Positions 25,121 to 35,223 of a stretch of DNA of 64,000 nt are shown here, piece by piece. Position numbers and translations under genes: made by a program. Numbering within the stretch: position 1 is the first letter of the stretch; each line of letters starts with the position of its first letter. Source of the stretch: Limnovirga soli (GTDB taxonomy: Bacteria > Bacteroidota > Bacteroidia > Chitinophagales > Chitinophagaceae). Below the pieces are notes generated by a model, which saw nothing but the letters and a program-made list of their open reading frames with translations, made no database searches and was not told the DNA's origin. The stretch is from NCBI RefSeq assembly GCF_013106755.1, contig NZ_WHPF01000003.1, positions 186,001 through 250,000 of the forward strand, given 5' to 3'.

Positions 25121-25259
25121 GTAAAGCCAGATAATTGCACCATAGCCCGGCCCATTTTTATCTGTCAGTTTCTGAAAATTTTTCATGAATTGGTCGCAGG
25201 AATGAATATGTTGGTCGCAAACAATTTTTTGCACTTTACGCCTGTGGTAATTTAACAGC

Positions 25260-28142
25260 ATGAAACCTTTATTAGCTAAGATTGAAAAGCCTGTTTTGTT
25301 ATTGATAGCCTTTATTTGTTTAACCACTATGGTTTTGGCACAGGGTACTATTAGTGGTAAACTATTGGATACCACCACTAAAAAGCAGCTGGATAATGGC
25401 AGTGTAAATATTTTGAGGGCTACCGATTCAACTTCTGTTGCAGCTGTATTAACGGATAGTACCGGTGCTTTTACAACCCCTGTTTTGGCTTTTGGCAAAT
25501 ACCTGCTTCGCCTTTCATATAACAGCTATGCAACACAATATATTCAGGTGGTTTTAAATGCAGACCATCATCAAATTAATCTTGGTATTTTGGCAATGCA
25601 GGTACAGGCAAATGATTTGGGAAATATAAATGTTGCCGCCACACCAATGACGGTTAAAGGAGATACAACAGAGTTTAATGCCACCATGTATAAAACAAAA
25701 CCCAATGCAACTGCAGAAGATGTTTTAAAAAAATTACCTGGTATTGAAGTAGATAAAAGCGGTAATGTAAAAGCGCAGGGCGAAACAGTGCAAAGGGTTT
25801 TGGTAAACGGGAAACGCTATTTTGGTGATGACCCCAAACTGGCAACACAAAACCTGCCTCAGGATGTAATTGATAAAATTCAGGTATTTGATGATTTAAG
25901 CGACCAAAGTAAGTTTACCGGTATTGATGATGGGAACAGGGTTAAAACAATTAACATTACCACCCGAAAGTCTTTGAGCGATAGTTATTTTGGCAGGCTG
26001 ATAACGGGCGCCGGCAACAAAGGCTTGTATAATGCAGCTGCCAATTTTAGTATCATGAAAGGGGAAAAGCAGTTAACTGTATTGGGGCAGTTGAATAATA
26101 TCAATAAACAAAACTTTACTATCAGGGATATTTTAGGCAGCACTGGTGGCCCTGGTGGTGGCCGTAGTCCGCAAACGGGCGTGTCGGGTAATGATAATAG
26201 CGGACTTACCAAAACTATTGCCGGGGGTATAAATTACAGGGATCAATGGGGTAAAAATACACAGGTGGCAGGCAGCTATTTTTATAACAACCTGGATACG
26301 AAAAAAAAACAGCATGCCCTTACCGAAAATTTTTATAGCGGAGACACTTCTTTGTTTAATGACCAGCAGTCGGTTGCAAATAATCTGGTAATTAATCAAA
26401 GGGTAAACCTGAATATTGAAACTACAATAGATTCGGCAAATGCCATTACCATACGCCCCAATATAAGCTGGCAAAGTACCAATGCTACTGCTACAACAAT
26501 TACTGCCAATACAAGGGGTAAGTCAGGAAAAATAAGTAGTTCCACTGCCAATACCAGCAGTGAAGGCAAAGGGTTTAATGGAAGTGCTGATATGCTGTTT
26601 AAACACAAGTTTGCACTTAAAGGAAGAACACTGTCTATTGATATGAATATAAATGCCAGCAATAATAACCGTCTGGGCAATAATTATTCGGAAAGTGAAT
26701 TTTATGTGCAGGATTCATTATCTGTAATTAATCAATATTATACCAATAAATCAAATAGTAATGGGCTAAGTGCAGGTTTTTCCTATACAGAACCTCTTAG
26801 TAAAAATGCGCTTGTAGAACTAAATTATAATTACGCTATAACACAAAATACAGCAGACAGAAATACTTTTAATTACGATAGCAGCGCCCATGCATATACC
26901 AATACAGACAGTTTGCTTACCAACAAATTTGTAAACGATTATACCTCCAACCGGTTAACACTTACTTACCGGTATCAAAAAGCTAAACTCAATTTAAATA
27001 TTGGTTCTGGAGTACAATCAGGCGAACTAATCAGCAATAACAAAACCAAAGCATTATACCTGAACCAACATTACACCAATATTTATCCAACTGCCAATCT
27101 AACCTACCGCTTTAGTAAAACCGCCAACCTCCGGCTTAATTATTCAGGACGAACAGGGCAGCCAACAGTTGACCAGTTGCAGCCGGTTATAGATAATAGC
27201 GACCCTGCAAATATTGCAGTGGGTAACCCATTGCTAAAGCAATCTTTTACCAATAATTTCAGGTTAATGTATGGCTTTTTTGACAGGGCAAATTCAAAAA
27301 ACATATTTGCAACCATTAATGCCAATTTTATAAATAATAATATTGTAAATGCCACCATTACCAATCTGGCTACGGGAATAGATACCATCAGGCCTGTTAA
27401 TATGAATGGTGCGTATAATATAAGTGCCTTTTTTAATTATGGCTTTCCGCTTAAACATCCAAAATCTAACCTAAATATAGTTAGCAACTTTACAGCTGCA
27501 AGGAGTATTGGGCTTATTACTACCATCGATAAAACGGGATTAAGTACTACCAATAATAATATTACCAACACCTATAGTTTTGGCGAAACAGTGCGTTGGA
27601 CAACCAATCTAAAAGAGAACTTTGATATGAATTTCTCTGCATCGCCTACTTATAATATTGCGCGTTATTCAGTAAGTCCGGCACAAAATGCAAATTATCT
27701 CTCCACAACCTTTTCTGCAGAGCCCACAGTATATTCTAAATCTGGCTGGATATTAAGTGCGGATTTTAATTATATCATTTACAGTGGCAGGGCAGCCGGT
27801 TACAATACCAGCGTGCCATTGTTAAATGCAGCGGTAGCCAAACAACTGTTCAAAAATAAAACTGGCGAATTAAGATTTTCTATTTCCGATTTGTTTAATC
27901 AGAATGTAAGTATCGTGCGCACTACCACCGAGAACTATGCCAAAGATGTTCAAACAAAACTATTAACGCGATATGCCATGCTAACATTTACCTATAATAT
28001 TAAATCGGCTAACCAGCAGTCGAAAAAGAAACAGTTGGATATGCCACCACCACCTGATGATAAAAATGGAAATGGTCCGCCCATGGGGCCACTGCCAGGT
28101 GGGGGTGGGGCACCGCCTCCCGGTGGTCCGCCGCCTTATTAA
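25260..28142 (+). CDS. Outer-membrane beta-barrel protein with CarboxypepD_reg domain (960 aa)
   Basis: Signal peptide 1-27 (ending LAQG), then a carboxypeptidase-regulatory-like domain (GTISGKLLDTTTKKQLDNGSV, about 29-110), a plug-like segment (AEDVLKKLPGIEVDKSGNVKAQGE, about 155-180; VLVNGKRYFGDDPKLA) and a long beta-barrel with many alternating Asn/Thr-rich strands. The last 30 residues are a Pro/Gly-rich tail (PPPPDDKNG to GGPPPY), unusual for a barrel end. It resembles the TonB-receptor-like outer-membrane family of Bacteroidota without a SusD partner. Substrate unknown. Confidence 0.88.
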   Translation: MKPLLAKIEKPVLLLIAFICLTTMVLAQGTISGKLLDTTTKKQLDNGSVNILRATDSTSVAAVLTDSTGAFTTPVLAFGKYLLRLSYNSYATQYIQVVLNADHHQINLGILAMQVQANDLGNINVAATPMTVKGDTTEFNATMYKTKPNATAEDVLKKLPGIEVDKSGNVKAQGETVQRVLVNGKRYFGDDPKLATQNLPQDVIDKIQVFDDLSDQSKFTGIDDGNRVKTINITTRKSLSDSYFGRLITGAGNKGLYNAAANFSIMKGEKQLTVLGQLNNINKQNFTIRDILGSTGGPGGGRSPQTGVSGNDNSGLTKTIAGGINYRDQWGKNTQVAGSYFYNNLDTKKKQHALTENFYSGDTSLFNDQQSVANNLVINQRVNLNIETTIDSANAITIRPNISWQSTNATATTITANTRGKSGKISSSTANTSSEGKGFNGSADMLFKHKFALKGRTLSIDMNINASNNNRLGNNYSESEFYVQDSLSVINQYYTNKSNSNGLSAGFSYTEPLSKNALVELNYNYAITQNTADRNTFNYDSSAHAYTNTDSLLTNKFVNDYTSNRLTLTYRYQKAKLNLNIGSGVQSGELISNNKTKALYLNQHYTNIYPTANLTYRFSKTANLRLNYSGRTGQPTVDQLQPVIDNSDPANIAVGNPLLKQSFTNNFRLMYGFFDRANSKNIFATINANFINNNIVNATITNLATGIDTIRPVNMNGAYNISAFFNYGFPLKHPKSNLNIVSNFTAARSIGLITTIDKTGLSTTNNNITNTYSFGETVRWTTNLKENFDMNFSASPTYNIARYSVSPAQNANYLSTTFSAEPTVYSKSGWILSADFNYIIYSGRAAGYNTSVPLLNAAVAKQLFKNKTGELRFSISDLFNQNVSIVRTTTENYAKDVQTKLLTRYAMLTFTYNIKSANQQSKKKQLDMPPPPDDKNGNGPPMGPLPGGGGAPPPGGPPPY

Positions 28143-28338
28143 TTTGTACTATAGCTATTCGAAAATCTGTTTAAACTAAGCTTACAAATTCCAATTTAAA
28201 ACTATTAACCATTTAAAGGTGCTATATTTTATACACCTGGCATTCTCATCCAGGCAAATGCACGAGCATCTAAACACCATAATTGAGAATGAACAAAAAA
28301 TTTTATAAAAAACAAATCATTCCATTATCTTAGCCCTT

Positions 28339-28797
28339 ATGGTAGTGATAAAAAATTATGCGGAATTTGAAGCGCATTTAGGCAAAGAAATTGGTGTATC
28401 CGACTGGCATAAAATTACACAGGAGCAAATAAATAATTTTGCTGATGCCACACTTGATCATCAGTGGATACATGTAGATACCGAAAGGGCCAAAACCGAA
28501 AGTCCATTTAAAACTACTATTGCCCATGGCTATCTTACCCTATCGCTGGTGCCATATTTCTGGAAACAAATTGCAGATGTTCAAAACCTTAAAATGGAAG
28601 TGAATTATGGTATTGAGCAGCTTAAATTTGGCCAGGCCGTACCTGTTGATAGTGAAGTGCGGTGCAGGGTTTCGCTAAAATCTATTATTAACTTAAGAGG
28701 CACTACCAAAGCAACTCTTTTTATTCAACTAGAAATAAAAGACCAGCCAAAACTCGCTTTTTCCGGCGATGCTTTATTTCTGTATCATTTCAGGTAA
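28339..28797 (+). CDS. MaoC-like (R)-enoyl-CoA hydratase (152 aa)
   Basis: Hot-dog-fold MaoC dehydratase. The hydratase motif is FADATLDHQWIHVDTERA (about residues 35-52), with the catalytic Asp and His of the (R)-hydratase family, and the IAHGYLTLSLVPYFW segment lines the substrate tunnel. It hydrates trans-2-enoyl-CoA in fatty acid or related acyl-CoA metabolism, cytoplasmic, active as a dimer. Single-domain length is typical. Confidence 0.9.
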   Translation: MVVIKNYAEFEAHLGKEIGVSDWHKITQEQINNFADATLDHQWIHVDTERAKTESPFKTTIAHGYLTLSLVPYFWKQIADVQNLKMEVNYGIEQLKFGQAVPVDSEVRCRVSLKSIINLRGTTKATLFIQLEIKDQPKLAFSGDALFLYHFR

Positions 28798-28842
28798 GCC
28801 AATATGTTGGGCCCAACCCTTGGCAATTATTTTCATCTTTAC

Positions 28843-28861
28843 TTGCGTCGCACTCTTGTGC
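28843..28861 (-). repeat. Dispersed repeat core, type I
   Basis: Minus-strand GCACAAGAGTGCGACGCAA followed by GTAAAG; widely spaced head-to-head pair with 28996. Confidence 0.68.
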
Positions 28862-28995
28862 TGCAACAAGTAATGCAGAAGCCACTTTGCCCCTAGTTTT
28901 TACTTTGCTGCAACAGCCTCTTCTACTACATGCTTCATCACCTGCCTATAGTTGTTAAAAAACGTGGTGTTAAAAAGCCCATGCCTGTTCTGTGA

Positions 28996-29014
28996 GCACA
29001 AGAGTGCGACGCAA
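28996..29014 (+). repeat. Dispersed repeat core, type I
   Basis: GCACAAGAGTGCGACGCAA; downstream TTGCCGGGCCAATAA near 29035, a clear 3' box. Confidence 0.7.
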
Positions 29015-29075
29015 GCAGGCTGCCACAGGGTATCTTGCCGGGCCAATAATGGATAGCTAGTAAATTGTCATTTTA

Positions 29076-30173
29076 TTAATTGGCCGGATGTGCGGTGGTA
29101 TACATCATATCTAATAGACCATTAGTGGTTTTATCTTCGGCCAACTCCCAAAACATAATACCATTCAACTTTTTATAAATGGCATATTGTGTTTTTAATG
29201 CAATAGATTTTCCGTTATCGTAAGTAAGTAATAATTTTTTTGAGGCATTGTACAAATAGGGGGCTTTGGCAATATCATCCCAATAATAGGTATAGCCATC
29301 TTTTTGCAAAGAATCCAGATTGATACTTTTAAAAGACAGCCCACGTTGAAATTTGCATGGTTGATATAAACCATTATTGGCGTTATTGAAAATTTCAAAA
29401 ATGCGGCCATATGTTGCTGCACCAATTACCAGTTTATTAAGGGGAAAGCCAATAGAGTCAAGGTACTGCACAGCATTGTCGGCCGATTCTTTTAATTGTG
29501 GTGTGCTGTATAATGGGGTATGGTGGCCCGATGTGGTACTATAACCATTGGTAAGATCATAACTCATTAGATTTACCTTGTTTACCAGTGGGGCAATGGT
29601 ATTCCACTCTACAGATGATTGCAGAAAACTGGTAAAACCACCGGCAGCAAAACTTATTTCCGGTGTTTTACCCAGGCTTTTTCTAAGCGCCTGTAACAGC
29701 AGGGTAAAATTGTGTTTATCTGCCGGCAGGTATTGATGGCCGGGATAACCCTCAATGGAAGGGTATTCCCAATCAAGATCAATACCATCCGTTTTAAAAT
29801 AGCTGTTAAGGGCTTTTACGCTGGCTGCAAACTCTTCTCTGCCTTCTGCCTTATTAAACACAGCACTGCAGGGGGCACAACCGCCCCAGCCACCAATGGA
29901 TAATATAATTTTTAAGGAAGGATTTCTTTGTTTAAGTGTAACCAAATGTTGCAGGCGGAGCGTATCCTTGTAGGTATCTACCACCATTTTATTGCCGCGT
30001 AAATGGCAAAAACTATAAATAAGATGGGTTAGTTTTTCAACCGGATAAGCGTCAACACTTTTGGCATCGCCGGAGTAATAACCTATGATAGAAAAAGAAT
30101 TTTTTTGCACCTGTGCCTGCAATGGCCCGGCGATAAATATGATGGCTGTAATAAAGATGCAAAATACTCTCAT
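29076..30173 (-). CDS. Glycoside hydrolase family 18, chitinase-like (365 aa)
   Basis: A signal peptide ends at about residue 20 (LQAQ). The barrel motifs are SIGGWGG (92-98) and DGIDLDWEYP (129-138), the DxxDxDxE catalytic line with E136 as general acid. A MSYDLTNG segment and a late GIMFWELAED strand complete the active site. It hydrolyses beta-1,4-GlcNAc chains (chitin or related glycans) outside the cytoplasm. No carbohydrate-binding module or secretion tail is present. Confidence 0.92.
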   Translation of the reverse strand: MRVFCIFITAIIFIAGPLQAQVQKNSFSIIGYYSGDAKSVDAYPVEKLTHLIYSFCHLRGNKMVVDTYKDTLRLQHLVTLKQRNPSLKIILSIGGWGGCAPCSAVFNKAEGREEFAASVKALNSYFKTDGIDLDWEYPSIEGYPGHQYLPADKHNFTLLLQALRKSLGKTPEISFAAGGFTSFLQSSVEWNTIAPLVNKVNLMSYDLTNGYSTTSGHHTPLYSTPQLKESADNAVQYLDSIGFPLNKLVIGAATYGRIFEIFNNANNGLYQPCKFQRGLSFKSINLDSLQKDGYTYYWDDIAKAPYLYNASKKLLLTYDNGKSIALKTQYAIYKKLNGIMFWELAEDKTTNGLLDMMYTTAHPAN

Positions 30174-30242
30174 GGTTTTATTTTTTGTGTATATAAATTA
30201 AATTGGCGTTGGCAATTTTGTAATGCAGCTTTAGGTTATGTG

Positions 30243-30261
30243 GTACAAGTGAGTGACACAA
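30243..30261 (+). repeat. Dispersed repeat core, type II
   Basis: Exact type II core upstream of the GH18 gene; 3' box CTGGCTAAATA is diverged. Confidence 0.66.
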
Positions 30262-30300
30262 CGAAGCTGACTAGTGCTACTACTGCTGGCTAAATAGTAA

Positions 30301-31179
30301 TTATAAAATCTCTGCCACTTGCTTTTTTATATTGGCAGCTATTTTATGTGTTGGCAAATCATTTTCATCGGCACCAAACGGATCTTCAATTTCCTCGGCT
30401 ATCAGTTCTAAACTGGTAAGTACATAAAAAATAAAAGCTACTACCGGTATGGCCAGGTAGCCCAAAGAAAATACAAGGCTAAACGGTAATGCCAGCGAAT
30501 AAATAAAAATAAATTTTTTAAGAAATGCACTATACGATAAGGGTATTGGCGTGTTTTTGATGCGTTCGCAGGCACCACATATTTCGGCAAAACTTAGTAA
30601 TTCTCCATTTAAGATAATTAACTGATCGCCGGTTATTTTGCCCTCTTTATACAATTTGTTAATACGGTTAAACAGAATAGCGGCAATTTGATTGGGTATA
30701 TGTTTTTGTTCGTCAAGACTGGCAAGTTCGGGATGTTCATATTCATCCAGTTCCAGCCGAGATGCCTCGCTATGCAGGTGTGTGGCCAGGGCCGATGCAT
30801 ACAGGCCAATACACTGGCCTATAAAACTGCGGTTATGTGCATCGTCTTCGTGTAATATGGCATGTAATTTTATAGCCAAGTTTCTGCTGTTATTCACCAG
30901 GCTACCCCAGAGTTTTCGGGCTTCCCACCAGCGTTCGTAGGCCGTATTGGTTCTAAATACCAGCAACATAGAAATAACTACGCTAAGCAGGGTATGCATA
31001 ATGTTTAGGTTACGTAAATTGCTGGTTTCGGTTAGGCGAAGGTATTCCAGTTCAATATAGGCAACACCCCATGTAAGTAAGGAAATGGTAATGATAAGCG
31101 GAAATAGTTTTCTAATGGTATCGGACTTATGGAAGAAGAAAATATATTTCAACCAGTCTTTTGTGTTATATGCTATCAT
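30301..31179 (-). CDS. Bestrophin-like channel (292 aa)
   Basis: Bestrophin/RFP-TM family: four main hydrophobic regions (about 24-45, 56-75, 210-235, 238-262) and hallmark segments such as RTNTAYERWWEARKLWGSLVNNSRNLA (near residue 77) and EEIEDPFGADENDLPT (near the C-terminus). Bacterial members form pentameric ion channels in the inner membrane, usually cation-selective. Length is normal for the bacterial type. Confidence 0.9.
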   Translation of the reverse strand: MIAYNTKDWLKYIFFFHKSDTIRKLFPLIITISLLTWGVAYIELEYLRLTETSNLRNLNIMHTLLSVVISMLLVFRTNTAYERWWEARKLWGSLVNNSRNLAIKLHAILHEDDAHNRSFIGQCIGLYASALATHLHSEASRLELDEYEHPELASLDEQKHIPNQIAAILFNRINKLYKEGKITGDQLIILNGELLSFAEICGACERIKNTPIPLSYSAFLKKFIFIYSLALPFSLVFSLGYLAIPVVAFIFYVLTSLELIAEEIEDPFGADENDLPTHKIAANIKKQVAEIL

Positions 31180-31196
31180 AGAGTGTAAAAATAAAA

Positions 31197-31222
31197 AAGC
31201 GAAGTTGAAATAACTTCGCTTT
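31197..31222 (-). terminator. Terminator of aconitase
   Basis: AAGCGAAGTT (31197-31206) and AACTTCGCTT (31212-31221) with A/T-runs, 24 nt beyond the aconitase stop. Confidence 0.85.
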
Positions 31223-31245
31223 TATTAATGATTATTTGCCGGTTA

Positions 31246-33513
31246 TTATCCTACAAAATTTTTACGGATGATATTTAAAGCTCCGCCGGCTTTAAACCAT
31301 TCAATCTGTTGTTCATTATAAGTATGGTTAACTGTAATGGTATCGCTGCTGCCATCGGCATGGTTCAATACAACTGATAATGGTTTGCCTGGTGCAAAGC
31401 TGGTTAGGCCAAGAATATCAATATTGTCATCTTCCTGCACTTTATCGTAATCTTCCTTATTATCAAAAGTTATGGCCAGCATACCTTGTTTTTTAAGGTT
31501 GGTTTCGTGTATACGTGCAAAAGATTTTACCAATATCGCCCTAACACCCAGGTGGCGTGGTTCCATAGCCGCATGTTCGCGTGAACTACCTTCACCATAG
31601 TTTTCATCGCCAATAACAATACTACCAATGCCTGCTGCTTTATAGGCACGCTGCGTGGCAGGTACTGCACCATATTCGCCGGTTAAAGCATTTTTTACCG
31701 TATCTGTTTTTTCGTTAAAATAGTTAATAGCACCAATAAGCATATTATTAGAGATATTATCCAGGTGTCCACGGAATTTTAACCATGGGCCCGCCATAGA
31801 TATATGGTCTGTGGTACATTTTCCTTTGGCTTTTATCAACAGTTTCAGGCTTTTCAGGTCGGTACCTTCCCATGCGGCAAACGGTGCTAATAATTGTAAG
31901 CGCTGGCTTTCTTCAGAAACAGCTACCTGTACGGTACTACCATCTGCAGCCGGTGCCTGAAAACCTGCATCTTCTACAGCAAAACCACTTGGCGGTAATT
32001 CAAAACCACTTGGTTCAGCCAGTTTAACGGCTTCACCTTTTTCATTGGTTAAGGTATCGGTAAGTGGGTTAAATGCTATAGAACCTGCAATGGCCATTGC
32101 TGTAACCAATTCAGGTGAAGCAACAAAAGCATGTGTGCTGGCTAATCCATCATTACGTTTGGCAAAATTTCTGTTGAAAGAGGTTATAATGGTGTTCTTG
32201 CGGTTAGGGTCGTCTATGTGACGTGCCCATTGACCAATACATGGTCCGCAGGCATTGGCCAATACTACACCGCCAACACTGGCAAAGTCGGCAATAAAAC
32301 CATCACGTTCAATGGTAAAACGTACCAGCTCACTACCAGGGGTAATAGTAAATTCGCTATTGGCTTTTAAACCTTTTGCTACGGCATCTTTTACAATAGA
32401 AGCACTGCGGCTAATATCTTCATAAGAACTATTGGTACAGCTACCAATTAATGCTACTTCTAATTTTGCCGGCCAGTCGTTCTTTTCAATTTCTTCTTTC
32501 ATTTTAGAAACCGGTGTAGCACGGTCTGGTGTAAATGGTCCGTTTACATAAGGTTCTAAAGTGGTAAGATCTAATTCCAACACCTCATCATAGTATTTTG
32601 CGGGGTTGGCATACACATCTTCATCGGGGCGTAAATGTTCTTTTACGGCATCAGCCATAGCAGCAATATCCGATCGATCGGTTGATGAAAGGTATCCTGC
32701 CATTTTACCGTCGTAGGCAAACAAAGAACAGGTAGCACCTATTTCAGCACCCATATTACAAATAGTACCCTTTCCGGTAGCGCTCAGGTTATCTGCACCT
32801 TCGCCAAAATATTCTACAATAGCACCGGTACCACCTTTTACGGTAAGTTTACCTGCTACCCAAAGAATAATATCTTTTGCGCTGGTCCAGCCGCTTAATT
32901 TACCGGTAAGTTTTATACCTATTAATTTAGGCCATTTAAGTTCCCATGGTAAGCCTGCCATAACATCGCAGGCATCTGCACCACCTACACCAATGGCAAT
33001 CATGCCAAGGCCACCGGCATTGGGTGTATGACTGTCGGTACCAATCATCATACCACCGGGGAAAGCATAGTTTTCCAACACTACCTGGTGTATAATACCA
33101 GCACCTGCTTTCCAAAAGCCTATGCCATATTTATTAGAAACCGATGCCAGAAAATCGTATACTTCTTTATTGGTATTTAAAGCGTTTGCCAAATCTTCTT
33201 TGGCACCTGTTTTGGCTTGAATTAAATGATCGCAGTGAACGGTAGACGGTACAGCCACTTTTGGCCTGCCTGCCTGCATAAACTGTAACAGCGCCATTTG
33301 CGCAGTTGCATCCTGCATAGCTACACGGTCTGGAGCAAAATCTACATAGTGCTTACCCCTTTCAAAGTTTTGCAAACCCTGATCGGTATGTAAATGAGAA
33401 TACAGAATTTTTTCGGCCAGTGTTAACGGTCTGCCAAGCTCCTTGCGGGCTGCCTCAATCCTTGCAGGCATTGCGGCGTACAGATTTTTGATCATTTCAA
33501 TGTCAAATGCCAT
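31246..33513 (-). CDS. acn: Aconitate hydratase (755 aa)
   Basis: Isomerises citrate to isocitrate in the TCA cycle. The 4Fe-4S cluster cysteines are seen in [11 protein letters not shown] and [17 protein letters not shown] and the C-terminal swivel domain [21 protein letters not shown] complete the active site. Sequence and length fit the mitochondrial-type aconitase found in Bacteroidota rather than AcnB. The ATG at 33513 ([12 protein letters not shown]) is chosen; upstream codons to 33660 read through a GC-rich repeat and are not coding. Confidence 0.95.
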   Translation of the reverse strand: MAFDIEMIKNLYAAMPARIEAARKELGRPLTLAEKILYSHLHTDQGLQNFERGKHYVDFAPDRVAMQDATAQMALLQFMQAGRPKVAVPSTVHCDHLIQAKTGAKEDLANALNTNKEVYDFLASVSNKYGIGFWKAGAGIIHQVVLENYAFPGGMMIGTDSHTPNAGGLGMIAIGVGGADACDVMAGLPWELKWPKLIGIKLTGKLSGWTSAKDIILWVAGKLTVKGGTGAIVEYFGEGADNLSATGKGTICNMGAEIGATCSLFAYDGKMAGYLSSTDRSDIAAMADAVKEHLRPDEDVYANPAKYYDEVLELDLTTLEPYVNGPFTPDRATPVSKMKEEIEKNDWPAKLEVALIGSCTNSSYEDISRSASIVKDAVAKGLKANSEFTITPGSELVRFTIERDGFIADFASVGGVVLANACGPCIGQWARHIDDPNRKNTIITSFNRNFAKRNDGLASTHAFVASPELVTAMAIAGSIAFNPLTDTLTNEKGEAVKLAEPSGFELPPSGFAVEDAGFQAPAADGSTVQVAVSEESQRLQLLAPFAAWEGTDLKSLKLLIKAKGKCTTDHISMAGPWLKFRGHLDNISNNMLIGAINYFNEKTDTVKNALTGEYGAVPATQRAYKAAGIGSIVIGDENYGEGSSREHAAMEPRHLGVRAILVKSFARIHETNLKKQGMLAITFDNKEDYDKVQEDDNIDILGLTSFAPGKPLSVVLNHADGSSDTITVNHTYNEQQIEWFKAGGALNIIRKNFVG

Positions 33514-33585
33514 AATATTCAATTTTAGATTTATGATTGTTGGGTTACAATTTAAGTTTACTAATATACAACCAGTATTTTTTTG

Positions 33586-33670
33586 GCGTTGCCCATTCGG
33601 GCCCGGGCTTTCCGCTGCAAGTCCTCGCCCCGGGGCGGGGCTGCGGGCTTTTCGCTGCAATCCCTAACGC
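33586..33670 (+). repeat. GC-rich inverted repeat, left copy
   Basis: Starts GCGTTGCCCATTCGGGCCCG and ends CAATCCCTAACGC, with a variable GC-rich hairpin in the middle. Its inverse partner is 33876-33972. Confidence 0.7.
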
Positions 33671-33875
33671 AATGCCAGTATATTAACCTGTATTTGTTTC
33701 TGATGCTTTGCTATTACCACTGAACAACAAACCCACAAAAGCAGAAAAGAAAGCAAACCGTAATTTCTGGCCATAACCAGAATTTGTGCGAATTTACGAT
33801 AAAACAGATGTTTATTAAAAGTGTTTGTATATTCACAGTAATATTTACTTAAGTTCTTTAGTTTTTTTGTATTAT
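33671..33875. other. Spacer between the GC-rich inverted repeats
   Basis: About 205 AT-rich bases. An 84-codon minus-strand reading exists, but it starts inside one repeat and lacks any protein character, so I do not call a gene. Confidence 0.4.
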
Positions 33876-33972
33876 GCGTTAGGGATTGAAGCGGAAAGCC
33901 TGCAACTAAGCTAAGCATAACGCAGCTTAGTGAGGACTTGCAGCATAAAGCCCGGGCCCGTAAGGGTAACGC
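33876..33972 (-). repeat. GC-rich inverted repeat, right copy
   Basis: Starts GCGTTAGGGATTGAAGCGGA and ends CGGGCCCG plus TAAGGGTAACGC. The internal hairpin (CTAAGC and GCTTAG) has a different sequence from the left copy, as in REP-like elements. Confidence 0.7.
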
Positions 33973-34024
33973 TCAACTTTTGCCTTGCTATTGTGTTGTA
34001 AAGGGATAATTTAAAATTACAGCT

Positions 34025-34246
34025 ATGTACAAACTAAAATCTTTTATTGAATGGCAGTTATTTGGTGTTTGCGCTGCTATTGGCGAAAAACTGGGCTTGG
34101 CTACCTCCCGTATAAGGCTTTGGTTTATATATGTATCCTTTTTAACATTGGGTTCTCCCGTTGTTATTTATATGATAATGGCTTTTTGGCTGAATATTAA
34201 AAACTACATTTTGGCAGCCAGACGTAACCCTTTAAAATATTTGTAA
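34025..34246 (+). CDS. PspC-domain protein (73 aa)
   Basis: A small PspC-like domain: LFGVCAAIGEKLGLATSRIRLWFIYVSFLTLG is the family signature, with one transmembrane helix at about residues 40-60. PspC proteins sense or respond to envelope stress; this short form has no additional domain. It lies 15 nt upstream of two AraC-type regulators, so it may be co-transcribed with them and act as a membrane input (inference). Confidence 0.83.
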   Translation: MYKLKSFIEWQLFGVCAAIGEKLGLATSRIRLWFIYVSFLTLGSPVVIYMIMAFWLNIKNYILAARRNPLKYL

Positions 34247-34261
34247 AACTTTTTTGAGCGG

Positions 34262-35215
34262 GTGATTAACATTGATTACAACCTTATAAATTTTGATGAT
34301 TTGCTGAGGCAGTATGCTAAATGCCTGCAGCTAAAACCTGTTGATAATGGTATTGCATTTAGCCCCGAAAAAGGTATAGGCACAATTAGGGCATTAAACC
34401 TACCCAATGATTTGCAGGTAATGGTATATGATTATACCACTTTTGGCGACCTGCTTTTTCACCGAAATAAGAACGATAAAGAATTTTATATTTTAAGGCT
34501 GGACGAAGCCACCGGTTTGGATGGCATAACCCGCAGTTCTGTTTTTTTTAGCCGCGCCAGCCAGGAATGGTTTTATATGGCTACTGCCCGTAACCATTTA
34601 AAACATGTGGATATTCTTATAAAAAAAGAATGGCTGGATACTTATTTTGAAGATGAAATGGCCGGGGAAGCCTTATCAGGCAATATTGCATTAAAGTCGC
34701 CTTTGTTGATTTATGAGGTAATGGATGTGGAATATAAACGGTTAATGCAGGAGTTGATGCAGAATAACCTGGACAAATGTTTTGAGAAAATGTATGTTCA
34801 AAACAGGGTACTACTGCTGCTGGAAAGATTTTTTACCCGTTTATACCGTAAAACGGAGAATGAACATGGCGGTGTAAAAATATCTGCTTACGAATTAAGG
34901 TCTTTAAAAGAGATTGAAGCTTTGCTGCTAAAAGATTTTTCTGAACCACCACCGGCAATTGTACAATTGGCCCGCATGGCTGCCATGAGCACTTCCAAGC
35001 TAAAAATTTTATTTAAGGATGTGTATCATATGCCAATAAATCAATATTATCAAAAGCATAGGATGAACAAGGCAAAAGCCATGCTGATATCCAAAAAGCA
35101 TACGGTTCGCGAAACTGCTTATGCGCTTGGTTTTTCTACGGTTAGCAGTTTTAATAAATCATTTTTAAAAGCTTTTGATCAACTGCCTGCGGATATTGCT
35201 GTAACTGATAAATAA
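34262..35215 (+). CDS. AraC family transcriptional regulator, first of a pair (317 aa)
   Basis: The C-terminal double helix-turn-helix covers about residues 225-315: MAAMSTSKLKILFKDVYHMP, then ETAYALGFSTVSSFNKSFLKAFDQLP is the second AraC HTH. The N-terminal 200 residues are a ligand or partner domain of unknown type. The start is a GTG 15 nt after the PspC stop; no in-frame ATG gives the same N-terminus. A paralogue follows after 8 nt. Its target genes are not known. Confidence 0.88.
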   Translation: MINIDYNLINFDDLLRQYAKCLQLKPVDNGIAFSPEKGIGTIRALNLPNDLQVMVYDYTTFGDLLFHRNKNDKEFYILRLDEATGLDGITRSSVFFSRASQEWFYMATARNHLKHVDILIKKEWLDTYFEDEMAGEALSGNIALKSPLLIYEVMDVEYKRLMQELMQNNLDKCFEKMYVQNRVLLLLERFFTRLYRKTENEHGGVKISAYELRSLKEIEALLLKDFSEPPPAIVQLARMAAMSTSKLKILFKDVYHMPINQYYQKHRMNKAKAMLISKKHTVRETAYALGFSTVSSFNKSFLKAFDQLPADIAVTDK

Positions 35216-35223
35216 TCCAATAC

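Larger units (their letters stand above)
24680..25259. other. 580-nt divergent intergenic region
   Basis: It holds two dispersed repeats (24807 minus, 25102 plus) facing apart and AT-rich DNA between them. Promoters for the GMC operon and the outer-membrane protein must lie here, but I see no good consensus box. Confidence 0.4.

Noticed and set aside
33586-33972. An insertion sequence between the GC-rich inverted repeats
   Set aside because: The 205 bp between them cannot encode a transposase and no target duplication is evident by eye.
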